From: Cognataquiflexum aquatile | GTDB taxonomy: Bacteria > Bacteroidota > Bacteroidia > Cytophagales > Cyclobacteriaceae | Assembly: GCF_003316845.1 (NCBI RefSeq) | Contig: NZ_QMIK01000001.1 | Location: 1,178,001 to 1,242,000, forward strand | Reading direction: 5' to 3' | Length of the DNA: 64,000 bases | In this document: positions 27,813 through 37,787 of the stretch, one piece after another | How positions within the stretch are numbered: the first letter of the stretch is position 1 | Layout: each line of letters begins with the position of its first letter | Made by a program: the position numbers and the translations under genes | The notes under the pieces: model-generated | What the model was told of the DNA's origin: nothing | Seen by the model: the letters and a program-made list of their open reading frames with translations, nothing else | Databases searched by the model: none

Positions 27813-29168
27813 ATGACTGTGTTTAAAAAAATATTAATCGCCAACAGAGGAGAGATCGCCCTTAGGGTAATCAGAACCTGTAAGGAGATGGGCATCAAAA
27901 CCGTCGCTGTATATTCCACAGCAGACAAGGACAGCCTTCATGTACGCTTTGCTGATGAAGCAGTATGCATCGGACCTGCCCCAAGCAGGGAGTCATACCT
28001 GAATATCCCGAGGATCATCGCAGCTGCAGAAATCACCAATGCAGATGCCATCCATCCCGGATATGGATTCCTTTCAGAAAATGCTGAATTCTCAAGAATC
28101 TGTGAGGAGTATGGAATCAAGTTTATCGGTGCCAGCCCTGAAATGATCAATAAAATGGGAGACAAGGCCACTGCCAAAGCTACCATGAGAGAAGCCGGCG
28201 TACCGACTATTCCTGGATCTGACGGTTTGCTGGATTCGATAGAACAAGGAATCAAAGTCGCCAATGAAATGGGCTATCCTGTAATCCTGAAGGCTACTGC
28301 CGGTGGCGGCGGTCGGGGAATGAGGATAGTGCGGAATGAAGGTGAGTTCAAAAAATCATGGGATGATGCCCGCCAAGAATCAGGTGCAGCATTTGGAAAT
28401 GATGCGCTTTACCTTGAAAAATACGTAGAGGAACCGAGGCACATTGAAATCCAGATTGTCGGAGACAGTACGGGAAGGGCATGTCACTTATCCGAAAGAG
28501 ACTGTTCCATCCAAAGAAGACATCAGAAACTGCTGGAAGAAACACCTTCTCCTTTCATGACTGATGAGCTTAGAGAGGCCATGGGAAAAGCAGCCGTCAA
28601 AGGTGCTGAAGCCATTTCCTATGAAGGTGCCGGAACAGTGGAGTTTTTGGTGGACAAGCACCGCAACTTCTACTTTATGGAAATGAATACCCGAATCCAG
28701 GTAGAGCATCCGATTACGGAGGAAGTGACAGATTTTGACCTGATCAAAGAACAGATCAAAGTCGCTGCGGGTGAAAAAATCTCAGGCAGAAACTACTTCC
28801 CAAAACTTTATGCCATGGAATGCAGGATCAATGCCGAAGATCCGGCAAATGGTTTCAGACCGAGCCCAGGCAAAATTTTGAATCTACACATGCCGGGTGG
28901 AAGAGGTGTCAGGGTAGACAGCCATGTCTATGCAGGATATGTCATCCCACCAAACTACGACTCCATGATCGCCAAACTAATCGTCAGCGGTCAGTCCCGA
29001 GATGAAGTTATCGTAAGGATGAAAAGGGCTTTAGAGGAATTTGTAATCGATGGCATCAAGACCACCATCCCATTCCATATTGCCTTGTTGGATGATTTTG
29101 AGTTCAGAAATGGTAATTATACCACCAAGTTTCTCGAGACATTCGATTTTTCAGTGATCAAAAAATAA
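27813..29168 (+). CDS. accC: Biotin carboxylase of acetyl-CoA carboxylase
   Basis: Carboxylates biotin on AccB with ATP and bicarbonate. The 451-residue protein starts [18 protein letters not shown], has the glycine-rich ATP loop [23 protein letters not shown], the [17 protein letters not shown] stretch and [16 protein letters not shown], all normal for AccC. Its ending DFSVIKK and length fit a stand-alone subunit without fused carrier domain. It follows accB closely and is terminated by a hairpin. Confidence 0.97.
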   Translation: MTVFKKILIANRGEIALRVIRTCKEMGIKTVAVYSTADKDSLHVRFADEAVCIGPAPSRESYLNIPRIIAAAEITNADAIHPGYGFLSENAEFSRICEEYGIKFIGASPEMINKMGDKATAKATMREAGVPTIPGSDGLLDSIEQGIKVANEMGYPVILKATAGGGGRGMRIVRNEGEFKKSWDDARQESGAAFGNDALYLEKYVEEPRHIEIQIVGDSTGRACHLSERDCSIQRRHQKLLEETPSPFMTDELREAMGKAAVKGAEAISYEGAGTVEFLVDKHRNFYFMEMNTRIQVEHPITEEVTDFDLIKEQIKVAAGEKISGRNYFPKLYAMECRINAEDPANGFRPSPGKILNLHMPGGRGVRVDSHVYAGYVIPPNYDSMIAKLIVSGQSRDEVIVRMKRALEEFVIDGIKTTIPFHIALLDDFEFRNGNYTTKFLETFDFSVIKK

Positions 29169-29194
29169 TAATTCATAGCTTTCATATTTGTATT

Positions 29195-29223
29195 AAAACC
29201 GGAGGTAATCCTTCGGTTTTTTT
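29195..29223 (+). terminator. Terminator after accC
   Basis: AAAACCGGAGG and CCTTCGGTTTT form an 11-bp stem with one G-U pair and a TAAT loop, followed by TTT. Confidence 0.85.
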
Positions 29224-29315
29224 ATTTTCTACAAGTTGCATTCATTTTCAACGATTCACTGAGTCATTTATCCGGCAAATTGGGAATCAATCCCTCATGG
29301 CTAAAGTTTTTCTGT

Positions 29316-29323
29316 TAATTTTG
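29316..29323 (+). promoter_or_regulatory. Putative -7 element for valS
   Basis: TAATTTTG matches TAnnTTTG, 33 bases before the valS ATG. No -33 TTTG was seen at the usual spacing. Confidence 0.4.
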
Positions 29324-29356
29324 CGCCTTGAAGTTTTACAAAGCTCAAAATCAATT

Positions 29357-31987
29357 ATGTCATTAGCTACCAAATACAGTCCTGAAGCAACCGAATCAAA
29401 ATGGTATACCTATTGGATGGAAAACAAATTTTTCTCCTCCAAAGTAGACCACAGCAAAGAGCCATATACCATTGTCATCCCTCCGCCAAACGTAACCGGA
29501 GTGCTGCACATGGGACACATGCTCAACAATACGATTCAGGATGTATTGATCCGAAAGGCCCGAATGGAAGGCAAAAACGCATGTTGGGTTCCCGGCACTG
29601 ACCATGCTTCCATCGCAACGGAAGCCAAAGTCGTAGCCATGCTAAAGGAAAGAGGCATTGACAAAAAAAACATTTCCCGGGAGGAATTCCTCAGGTATGC
29701 CATGGAGTGGAAAGAAAAATATGGCGGTATCATCCTAGAACAACTGAAGAAATTGGGAGCTTCCTGCGATTGGGACCGAACAAAATTCACCATGGATGCC
29801 GACCTGAGTGATGCGGTGATTTCGGTTTTTGTGGATTTGCACAAAAAAGGAAAAATCTACCGTGGCATCCGCATGGTCAATTGGGATCCGCAGGGCAAAA
29901 CTGCCCTTTCGGACGATGAGGTGATCATGAAAGAAATTGCCTCAAAGCTGTATTACATCAAATACAAAATAGAAGGAACCGAAGATCAATTCCTGACCAT
30001 CGCCACTACCCGACCCGAAACCATCATGGCCGATGTGGCTATCTGCATCAATCCCAATGATGCACGGTTCTCACACTTAAAAGGAAAAAAAGCCATCATC
30101 CCACTTATCAACCGAACTATCCCAATCATCGAGGATGACTATGTTGATATGGAATTTGGTACAGGCTGCCTGAAAGTCACTCCGGCCCATGACATCAATG
30201 ATTATGAATTGGGGATCAAACACAAACTACCTGTCATAGATATCCTGAATGACGACGGGACACTGAATGAAAAAGCCCAGATTCTGATCGGTGAAGACCG
30301 ATTTATAGCAAGAAAGAAAATTGCCAAGCTTTTGGATGAAGCCGGCCAACTTGAAAAAATTGAGGATTACAAATCCAACGTCGGTCACTCTGAGAGGACT
30401 GACGCGGTGATTGAGCCGAAGCTTTCTTTGCAGTGGTTTTTGAGAATGGAAGAAATTACCAAACCTGCCCTTAGCTCGGTGATGGATGACATTATCCAAC
30501 TCCATCCTCCCAAATTCAAAAATATGTACCGCTCCTGGATGGAAAATGTCCGTGATTGGTGTATCTCACGCCAACTCTGGTGGGGACATCAAATACCTGC
30601 ATTTTACCTTCCAAATGGCGAATATGTGGTTGCCAAAACAAAAGAGGAAGCCCTGAAATTGGCAAATGAAAAATTCAATACTTCCTATTCTTTGGATGAA
30701 TTGACGCAGGATGAGGATGTCCTGGATACGTGGTTTTCTTCCTGGCTTTGGCCGATATCGGTTTTCGATACCGACATATTTACCACAGGTGAGAAAAATG
30801 AAGACCTGAAATACTACTACCCTACCAATGACCTGGTTACAGCGCCCGAAATTCTTTTCTTTTGGGTAGCACGAATGATTATTGCAGGATATGAATACAC
30901 GGGAGAAAAACCTTTTAGTAATGTCTACCTGACAGGAATCGTTCGGGACAAACTCGGTAGGAAAATGTCAAAGTCTCTTGGTAATTCGCCGGATCCACTT
31001 GAACTGATCAAAACCTTTGGCGCTGATGGAGTACGGACAGGAATGCTGTTTAGCTCTCCTGCAGGAAATGACCTTCCTTTTGATGAAAAACTGGTGGAAC
31101 AGGGAAGGAATTTTTCAAACAAAATATGGAATGCTTACCGATTGGTACAGGGATGGGAAATAGATCCCAAACTTGATGGAAAAGAAAATGAGGCAGCTAT
31201 AATTTGGTTTGAAAACAGGTTCAATGAAGCTTTGACCGAAATCGAGGAACACTTCAAGAAGTTCAGGATCTCAGATGCACTGATGGCAACTTATAAGCTT
31301 GTTTGGGACGACTTCTGCTCTTGGTACCTCGAGATGATCAAACCTGCCTTTCAGCAGCCGATTGACCAAAAAACCTTCGACAAGACTATCGCTTTCTTTG
31401 AAGATATTCTAAAAATCCTTCATCCATTCATGCCATTCCTGACCGAGGAACTTTGGCATCAGATTAAAGATCGGAAAACAGAAGAAGCACTGATCATCGC
31501 GGCCTGGCCCAAGCCAAAAAGCTTTGATTCAAAACTGATAGCGGATGCCTCACAGATTTTTGAAGTGGTATCGCAGGTAAGAAATACAAGGGCTTCCAAA
31601 GGAATATCTCCCAAAGAATCATTTTCCCTAACTGTAAATACGAAACAGGAAGAACTTTACAGGAATTTCGAAGCCGTTTTGAAAAAATTGGCAAACTTAT
31701 CTGAGCTTTCTTTTGGCGAAAAAGTTGACAATGCAATGAGTTTTGTGGTGAAGTCGGATGAATGTTTTATCCCGATGGGTGACAAACTGGATGTTGAAAA
31801 AGAAAAAGAAACGCTTCAAAAAGAGCTGGAATATACCAAAGGGTTTTTGAATACTGTCCTCAAAAAACTCAGCAATGAGCGATTTGTGACCGGCGCTCCT
31901 CCCCAAGTGATCGAGGTGGAAAGGAAAAAACTCGCAGATGCTGAATCTAAAATCAAAGCTTTAGAAGAATCGCTGGCGAAGTTGTAG
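29357..31987 (+). CDS. valS: Valyl-tRNA synthetase
   Basis: Charges tRNA-Val with valine. The 876-residue class I synthetase has the HIGH motif as [15 protein letters not shown], the KMSKS motif as [11 protein letters not shown], an editing domain between them ([15 protein letters not shown]) and a C-terminal coiled coil ([17 protein letters not shown] onward) as expected for ValRS. The start at 29357 ([16 protein letters not shown]) is preferred; the frame is open 20 codons upstream but that overlaps the -7 element. It converges on the polysaccharide locus. Confidence 0.97.
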   Translation: MSLATKYSPEATESKWYTYWMENKFFSSKVDHSKEPYTIVIPPPNVTGVLHMGHMLNNTIQDVLIRKARMEGKNACWVPGTDHASIATEAKVVAMLKERGIDKKNISREEFLRYAMEWKEKYGGIILEQLKKLGASCDWDRTKFTMDADLSDAVISVFVDLHKKGKIYRGIRMVNWDPQGKTALSDDEVIMKEIASKLYYIKYKIEGTEDQFLTIATTRPETIMADVAICINPNDARFSHLKGKKAIIPLINRTIPIIEDDYVDMEFGTGCLKVTPAHDINDYELGIKHKLPVIDILNDDGTLNEKAQILIGEDRFIARKKIAKLLDEAGQLEKIEDYKSNVGHSERTDAVIEPKLSLQWFLRMEEITKPALSSVMDDIIQLHPPKFKNMYRSWMENVRDWCISRQLWWGHQIPAFYLPNGEYVVAKTKEEALKLANEKFNTSYSLDELTQDEDVLDTWFSSWLWPISVFDTDIFTTGEKNEDLKYYYPTNDLVTAPEILFFWVARMIIAGYEYTGEKPFSNVYLTGIVRDKLGRKMSKSLGNSPDPLELIKTFGADGVRTGMLFSSPAGNDLPFDEKLVEQGRNFSNKIWNAYRLVQGWEIDPKLDGKENEAAIIWFENRFNEALTEIEEHFKKFRISDALMATYKLVWDDFCSWYLEMIKPAFQQPIDQKTFDKTIAFFEDILKILHPFMPFLTEELWHQIKDRKTEEALIIAAWPKPKSFDSKLIADASQIFEVVSQVRNTRASKGISPKESFSLTVNTKQEELYRNFEAVLKKLANLSELSFGEKVDNAMSFVVKSDECFIPMGDKLDVEKEKETLQKELEYTKGFLNTVLKKLSNERFVTGAPPQVIEVERKKLADAESKIKALEESLAKL

Positions 31988-32278
31988 TGGGAGAATTTGA
32001 AAATTGAAAGGTTGGAGGATTGTAAATTGCAAGATTGAAAAATTGAAAAATTAGTAAGTTGGGGAAGTTAAAAAGTTTAAAGGTTAAGGGCAGATTGGAA
32101 TATTGGAAGATCTCAAAATTGAAAGATTGGTACCGAATTGGCTACTAACACTGATCACTTCCCCTAAAACTACCTTCTGCCAACTTGCTTACAGAGACTG
32201 ATTTCAATGATTACTGACCACCGCGACTGCTTACTGAATACTGCGACTGCCTACTGAAAACTGTCTACTGAAAACTGC
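31988..32278. repeat. Low-complexity intergenic repeats between convergent genes
   Basis: The gap between valS and the sugar transferase has no gene. The first part (about 31993-32130) is built of degenerate, purine-rich copies related to AAAATTGAAAGATTGG. The second (about 32215-32283) repeats ACTGCYTACTGAAAACTG-like units several times and reaches the end of the next gene. Unit copies are imperfect, so this is a decayed tandem array and not a CRISPR. Confidence 0.65.
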
Positions 32279-33325
32279 CTACCTGCTCCTAGCTCCTTTA
32301 AAAACAATATTCTTAAGGATTTTGAGAAAATACCTAAAATCAGTGGCAATGGGTGAATGGGTATAAGCATCCAAATACCGCATTTCGGATTCCATGATTT
32401 CTTCCAAAGTACTTGGCATGTCCGCATAATAAGGCGGAATCAATCCCGGCTTGAATTGGATTCTTTTTTCTTTGAGTTCGGCATGATAAAGGTTAAAATA
32501 TTGCTTGCTTAGGGGTCTGACTCCCACCAACTTGATATCTCCACGAAGGAGATTCCAAATCATAGGAACCTCATCCAACCAGACTTTCCGGAGCAATTTT
32601 CCGAAACGGGACACCCTAAAATCATCCTTGAATTTACCTCCTTCTGTCAGGTTGTTTTTTTGATACACAATATCCTGAAGAAACTCAGAATAGGGATACA
32701 TCGTGCGTAACTTGTAGACATTGAACATAATGCCACCCTTACCGACTCTGGGTAATTTGACTATCGGCCAGTAAGTGGCATTTGTATTTTTGACGGGCTT
32801 ACCTACTTTCCGCGCAGCGAAATACATAAATCCCCCAATTTCCTTCTCCTCAATCAACTCAAAACCAGCTGCGTACAGCCTACCGATTGCCTCCACACCC
32901 GACATCAGTTTTCCCTTTCCGTTTGTGATTTTATGGTAGATTTTTTCGGTAAAGGGTATCTTGGGGATGACTCTATAGATCAAAGAATCCCAAGCATAGC
33001 GGATTTTGCCAACAAGGCCGGAATGTTTTTGAAAAATCCTATTCTTCCTGTTTTCATACGTCTCCACAAAACCAATCAACAAACCCCCAAAGGAAAGTAT
33101 CTGGTTAGCATCAGAAAGAAAGAGGTTAGAATTTGGTAGGTCATTTAATTTATACTGCTTTTCTAAAAATACCTTCACCATATTTTCAGCATTTTGTGAA
33201 TCATTTTGAAAGTGATTTTTCAAAAAAAAGTAAACCTCCGCAGGAATGCCATGCGGGATTTTTTCCTCCGAATAATGCCCGGAATTCTGAAACAAATCTA
33301 CTCCTACTAAACTGACTGATCTCAT
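32279..33325 (-). CDS. Sugar transferase (PglC/WbaP-type catalytic domain) without membrane helix
   Basis: A 348-residue protein whose C-terminal half is a bacterial sugar transferase domain: RVGKGGIMFNVYKLRTMYPY, FGKLLRKVWLDEVPMIWNL with the Asp-Glu catalytic pair, GDIKLVGVRPLSKQYF and FKPGLIPPYYADMPS. Family members transfer a phospho-sugar to undecaprenyl phosphate to begin polysaccharide units. The hydrophobic re-entrant helix that normally precedes RVGKNGK is missing; instead there is an N-terminal part of about 170 residues with MSGVEAIGRLYAAGFELIEEKEIGGF. I recall similar two-part proteins in Bacteroidota. It is the last gene of the leftward polysaccharide locus. Confidence 0.85.
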   Translation of the reverse strand: MRSVSLVGVDLFQNSGHYSEEKIPHGIPAEVYFFLKNHFQNDSQNAENMVKVFLEKQYKLNDLPNSNLFLSDANQILSFGGLLIGFVETYENRKNRIFQKHSGLVGKIRYAWDSLIYRVIPKIPFTEKIYHKITNGKGKLMSGVEAIGRLYAAGFELIEEKEIGGFMYFAARKVGKPVKNTNATYWPIVKLPRVGKGGIMFNVYKLRTMYPYSEFLQDIVYQKNNLTEGGKFKDDFRVSRFGKLLRKVWLDEVPMIWNLLRGDIKLVGVRPLSKQYFNLYHAELKEKRIQFKPGLIPPYYADMPSTLEEIMESEMRYLDAYTHSPIATDFRYFLKILKNIVFKGARSR

Positions 33326-33405
33326 TTTACTTGAAAGAAATGGAACCTGCTAACGTCCAATTATTTAAAAATGGAAATCACCTTCCCAATTTATCGATAA
33401 TTACA

Positions 33406-35442
33406 TTAATACAATTTAGGAATGGCATTGATTTTTTTTATGGCTTCCTGAAAATCTATACCTATGATTTCTAGGTACCAACGGATGGTTTCAAAACGGG
33501 GGACGTTCTCTGCCTTTACTAAATTTAAGCCCATTTCCCTGCTGATCATTCCTTCTCTGATTTGGTTGCTGCGAAAAGTGTCAACCTCAGAAAACCCTGC
33601 AACCGTATAGTAGATATAATTATAAAATCCTGCCGTCCCATCCCCTATCCTCCAAGTTGAATCGGTGTCCGGGGATTTTTCCCAATTGTATTCAGATAAA
33701 ATCAAATTATTGACCTCGTCTTCATTCCAAGGATAATAATCAAATAGCTGAAAATAATCCCTTTTGGGGGCAACATACCTGACTGCAAATGAACCCAAGC
33801 TATCCAACACAGATTGGTTAAAGTAAGCAGGGTTTGACAGCATTTCTTTTCCGATAAACCCAAAGAGTTTTAATTGGTTGGCGATAGAAAGAGAAAAAAT
33901 CCTCTCTTTTTCGAATTCAGGTTTCAATCCTGCAAAACCTGTTTTGAAATCAGTGTTTTCCAGGTGGTTGACTCCCCAAATATTCAAGTTGATGCCTGTT
34001 TGTTTTTTGAGCCTGTCGGTATAATAGAAAAAATATTTGTCCCCTGCCATAAAAAGTGGAATCATGCCCAAAGCCGGTTTTCGCAACCAAGCCTCTACAT
34101 TTTTCCTGATATTTCGACGCTTCCATTGGATATCCGCAGCGACGACCACATTCTCCACTCCGAGTTTACAACAAACTCTTGAGATATTCCTTCTAGCCAA
34201 ATCGGTGACCATTCCCCAATCATAGGTGAAGGCAATTGGGTTTAGACCAAGCTCCTTCTTGACAAAGTGCAGTGCAAACGTACTGTCTCTTCCTCCACTG
34301 AAAGGCACAATACAATCAGGTTTTGACGAATTTTTGCGATAAGGTTCAATAAGTTGCCTCAAACCATCAAGGTTCTTTGGCCGGGATTTTGGTTTGTAAT
34401 TCCTACAATAGTTACATACCCCTTCATGGTCAAATGAGATAAATGGGAAGGTTTCTGGCAGAATACATTTCGTACATCTTTTCAGGTTTTCAATCCTTTC
34501 CGACTGATTTTCCAAAAGATCAAAAAGATCCTTTTCTTTATTTCGGTTAAAATTTATCTCAGGCTCAATGACGATTTCACTTCCAGGCCCAGGGTTTTGG
34601 ATAGAAGAAATCTGAACTGAATACGATGGGTTGTTTTCTGATTTCGCTTCAATTTGCTCACTTCGCTCCACTCCAATTTCCTTTAATTCCATTGTAAAAG
34701 GATCAAACCAAAACGCTTGATTTGGATTCACTTTTGAAATCAAAACCGTATCATCCAATTTTCCTTTTTGGAATAATGCCAACAGTTCTTGCATATAATG
34801 TATTTCCGATCCAAAAAACAGATAATTTCTATTGTCACTCAGGAAATATAAGGAGCCATTATTGGTGGCAAAAAGGAATGTATCAATTCCAGGAAAAAAT
34901 GCCATGATGGAATAAGTCCCTTCCAATTGTGATAAGGATTCTTTTATTGCCTTTCCCAAATCAACCGGGTTTTGGGAAATGGTACTATCCAAAAGACTTA
35001 GGATGACTTCTGAGTCTATTTTGAATTCCCGTTTCATGTCGGGAAATTTTTCCCAAAGTGAATCAGCATTGACAACGATGCCATTGTGGATCAAAAAATT
35101 ACCGTTTTTGATCACAGGTTGGTTGTTTTCAGTTTGCAACTGCGAGCCATTGGTTACCAGTCTCGCATGCCCAAAAACCGAAAAAGAGCATTTATTGCTC
35201 TTATACCGCTCCAAAGAATCTGAGATTGAGGATTTGACCTGGGTGGTGGCTAGCAGTTTTCTAATTCTTATGTCTCCTTTTGTCACCTTCACTTTCTTAT
35301 CCAAGTGGTCCACAAAAGCCATTCCTGAAGAATCCTTTCCGCGCGACTCACTCATCAATGCAAGTTTTGAAGTCAGTTTCCTGATATCCTTATCCGAAAT
35401 TCCGGATTCAGGTTTAACAAAAAGTCCAAATATGCCGCACAT
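33406..35442 (-). CDS. Fused class II glutaminase and WbpG-like N-acetyl sugar amidotransferase
   Basis: A 678-residue two-domain enzyme. Residues 1-260 form an Ntn-type glutaminase: catalytic Cys2 (MCGIFGLF), RGKDSSGMAF, GHARLVTNG near 91-99, IHNGIVVN near 118-125 and DSEVILSLLD. A low-complexity linker follows (about 260-320). Residues 320-678 resemble WbpG/PseA N-acetyl sugar amidotransferases: two CxxC zinc pairs (Cys323/326 and 343/346), the PP-loop FSGGRDSTFAL (381-391), and GDGTAGFYNYIYY near the C-terminus. In Pseudomonas WbpG receives ammonia from separate HisH/HisF-like partners and helps turn an acetamido into an acetamidino group; here the ammonia source seems built in. The next gene upstream is DUF354, 5 bases away. 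Confidence 0.88.
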   Translation of the reverse strand: MCGIFGLFVKPESGISDKDIRKLTSKLALMSESRGKDSSGMAFVDHLDKKVKVTKGDIRIRKLLATTQVKSSISDSLERYKSNKCSFSVFGHARLVTNGSQLQTENNQPVIKNGNFLIHNGIVVNADSLWEKFPDMKREFKIDSEVILSLLDSTISQNPVDLGKAIKESLSQLEGTYSIMAFFPGIDTFLFATNNGSLYFLSDNRNYLFFGSEIHYMQELLALFQKGKLDDTVLISKVNPNQAFWFDPFTMELKEIGVERSEQIEAKSENNPSYSVQISSIQNPGPGSEIVIEPEINFNRNKEKDLFDLLENQSERIENLKRCTKCILPETFPFISFDHEGVCNYCRNYKPKSRPKNLDGLRQLIEPYRKNSSKPDCIVPFSGGRDSTFALHFVKKELGLNPIAFTYDWGMVTDLARRNISRVCCKLGVENVVVAADIQWKRRNIRKNVEAWLRKPALGMIPLFMAGDKYFFYYTDRLKKQTGINLNIWGVNHLENTDFKTGFAGLKPEFEKERIFSLSIANQLKLFGFIGKEMLSNPAYFNQSVLDSLGSFAVRYVAPKRDYFQLFDYYPWNEDEVNNLILSEYNWEKSPDTDSTWRIGDGTAGFYNYIYYTVAGFSEVDTFRSNQIREGMISREMGLNLVKAENVPRFETIRWYLEIIGIDFQEAIKKINAIPKLY

Positions 35443-35447
35443 ACTCT

Positions 35448-36521
35448 CTAAAATAAGGATTTTGGATCTATTTCGCCTGAAAGAAGTTTTTGCTTGGAAT
35501 CGGGATATTCAGCGACCAACCAAGTTAAAAAATCAGTGAGATTGTACCTTTCTCTGTTTAAGGTTTTGATCTTTTCCTTCAATCGGATTTTAAACCTAGG
35601 ATCCTTTAAAATTTCAAAGGCTTCTTCCAAAGTCCCTTCCTGATAACGCTTGTTGATAATCAAGCCATCCTCAGCCTGCCTTTGCAAAGTGCCGGCATCA
35701 AGTGAATTGACATAAATGGCAGGGGTTCCCAAAGCAGCGCATTCGGATGCCATGGTCGCACCTTCTCCTATAAAAAGGTCAGCAAAATACAAAACATGGT
35801 GGATCCTATTTGGCTTTATTTTGATTAAAAAAGGTTGAAGTTTGTAGGGCAAAACTCCCTCTGAGGAGATAAATACCTTGTATTTCTCACTGAGCTTTTT
35901 GACCAAAGTGATTTTATAGTCATCCGAGAAACCCATTTGTCCCTGATCATGAAAGGCTCCCCAAGAGACAAATCTTAAAAAAATAAACGGGGCGCTTTCC
36001 GTAATTCCCAACTCATTGAAAATCCCCATATCGGGTTGAAAGTACTTCTCATTGAGATAAAAAAGCTCCATGTGGCCTTTGAATTTATACTGCTTTTGCC
36101 CAAAATCAAGTAAGTAACTTTCGGGATTGAGTACGAGGTCGGTAAAAGGAAAGTACAACCTCCTATTGAGTTTGGCATGCTCTGTATCATCGAAAGAAAT
36201 ATGAGGCAAACCAAAAATAGAAGCCATATGGGCAACATAGGAAGCCGCAAAGCTTAAAGCTATATCAGGTTTTTTCTTAAGGTATAGCTTGAAAATATTC
36301 CATTCACATTTCAGAAGAAACAAGAACTTACCAATCGAAGACTTTGGATTTTTGCCCATTGGGATATAGTCCAAACCCTCCAATCCCAACAATTCGTAAG
36401 TAATCTCTTTGTTTCGGCAAGTAATAATAATCTCAAAACCCATCGCCTTCCAGTTTGCTATGGCATGCTTGAAATAATGCACGTTGGCCGGATGAATGAT
36501 GTCGATGTGGATGGATTTCAT
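35448..36521 (-). CDS. DUF354 family, glycosyltransferase-like
   Basis: A 357-residue protein of the DUF354 family, GT-B-like by sequence pattern. It opens IHIDIIHPANVHYFKHAIANW, contains ISFDDTEHAKLNRRLYFPF and a C-terminal nucleotide-sugar region HVLYFADLFIGEGATMASECAALGTPAIYVNS. DUF354 proteins occur in polysaccharide loci of bacteria and archaea and are presumed glycosyltransferases or UDP-sugar-binding enzymes; no reaction is established. It is separated by 5 bases from the amidotransferase fusion and by 9 from the glycosyltransferase upstream, so all are one transcript. Confidence 0.88.
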   Translation of the reverse strand: MKSIHIDIIHPANVHYFKHAIANWKAMGFEIIITCRNKEITYELLGLEGLDYIPMGKNPKSSIGKFLFLLKCEWNIFKLYLKKKPDIALSFAASYVAHMASIFGLPHISFDDTEHAKLNRRLYFPFTDLVLNPESYLLDFGQKQYKFKGHMELFYLNEKYFQPDMGIFNELGITESAPFIFLRFVSWGAFHDQGQMGFSDDYKITLVKKLSEKYKVFISSEGVLPYKLQPFLIKIKPNRIHHVLYFADLFIGEGATMASECAALGTPAIYVNSLDAGTLQRQAEDGLIINKRYQEGTLEEAFEILKDPRFKIRLKEKIKTLNRERYNLTDFLTWLVAEYPDSKQKLLSGEIDPKSLF

Positions 36522-36530
36522 TAAATAGAA

Positions 36531-37484
36531 TTAGCTTCTAGGGATAAAGAGAACTTGTCGGTAAACGTCCAAAATTTTTTGAACGATTAATTGGTTGCTA
36601 AACTCTCCCACAAATTTCCTTCCATCAGAGCGCTCTCCTTTTTCTAAAATAATTCTCATTTTTTCCACTATTTCATATTTGTCAAACTTTGTAACAAAGC
36701 AGCCTTTTGTCTGACCAATGATTTTTTTCACATCACCGACATCGGTAGAAACAATTGGACAGTTACAAGCCATTGCTTCTTTTATTATTTGAGGCGAGCC
36801 TTCCGAGAATGAGGTAAGAAGTAGGATGTCACATCTGTTCAACATCTCTGCAACCTCCTTGCGGGTTTTATTTGACAATTCAATCAAGGTGGCATCAAAA
36901 TCATTCAACATTAAAAATGATTCATTGGCCAGAGGGAAATTTTTAATCTTATTCGAAAAAGCGGAGGAAAATAAAATCTCTATTTTCTTCCTACCCAAGT
37001 CCTTTTTCAGTTCCTTATTTTCTATATCAATCGGTTTGAAAATATCTAAATCGACTCCGCAGGGAATAATGGAGAAGTTTGTTTTTGGTCTCCTAAACGC
37101 TTTTTGATAAAGTTCCTCAGAAACGAAAATGTTCCAACTTGCAAAAAGAATAGAAAATGAGGAAATTAAATTTGAAACTTTTTCATTAATGTCTGTCCCG
37201 TGATACGTCACAACAACAGGAAATCTTGACACTAAACCCGCTATAAAACCACAGTATCCATAATGGGCATGAACAATATCATATTCCCTATTTTTTAAAA
37301 ATTTCCTGAGTTCAAACGCTCCTTTGACATAGCTTAAAATTCCTGTTCCCCTCAAAAAAAACACATCAACTGTGTGGATGTGTTTTTTTAAGCCTACAAA
37401 CTGATCATATATATAAGCTCTATTTTTCTGAAAGTTTAATTCAGAGGGCTCAAAATTTGCTTTGCAGACTATTAAAATACGCAT
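36531..37484 (-). CDS. Glycosyltransferase family 4
   Basis: A 317-residue GT-B glycosyltransferase acting at the inner face of the membrane on a lipid-linked oligosaccharide. It has the N-terminal acceptor region with VHAHYGYCGFIAGL and VVTYHGTDINEKV, an IIPCGVDLDIFKP linker motif, and the donor-site block LLTSFSEGSPQIIKEAMACNCPIVSTDVG with the EGxP...E pattern. Sugar donor and linkage cannot be predicted. The ATG at 37484 gives MRILIVCKANFEPSE. GC content begins to fall here relative to the flanking housekeeping genes. Confidence 0.9.
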   Translation of the reverse strand: MRILIVCKANFEPSELNFQKNRAYIYDQFVGLKKHIHTVDVFFLRGTGILSYVKGAFELRKFLKNREYDIVHAHYGYCGFIAGLVSRFPVVVTYHGTDINEKVSNLISSFSILFASWNIFVSEELYQKAFRRPKTNFSIIPCGVDLDIFKPIDIENKELKKDLGRKKIEILFSSAFSNKIKNFPLANESFLMLNDFDATLIELSNKTRKEVAEMLNRCDILLLTSFSEGSPQIIKEAMACNCPIVSTDVGDVKKIIGQTKGCFVTKFDKYEIVEKMRIILEKGERSDGRKFVGEFSNQLIVQKILDVYRQVLFIPRS

Positions 37485-37787
37485 GCTTTTTTTTTTGAGA
37501 TTTGAATTCAACAGCAAAAATATTATTTGAATTCACAAGTTTACGTTTTTGCCAAGGTCTGATTTTCTACACATGCGTGGTAAAATAATCGATTAATTTA
37601 AAAATTCTTCAAAGCTATTTACCTGCTGTAAAAAAGATATTCCTTAAAGATAACTCTATACTTAAACTATTATGTTGTAAATGAATTCAACTTTGTAGGA
37701 TAATTCTTGTGATATATTGATGAAATTGAAAAATTTAAGGGTCAAACCGATTATTTTGATAAGATTCTTCAGATAATAAAATCTTTG
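37485..37787. other. AT-rich gap, no gene seen
   Basis: About 300 bases between two minus-strand genes of the AT-rich cassette. No credible reading frame, hairpin terminator or promoter consensus was found. Confidence 0.5.
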
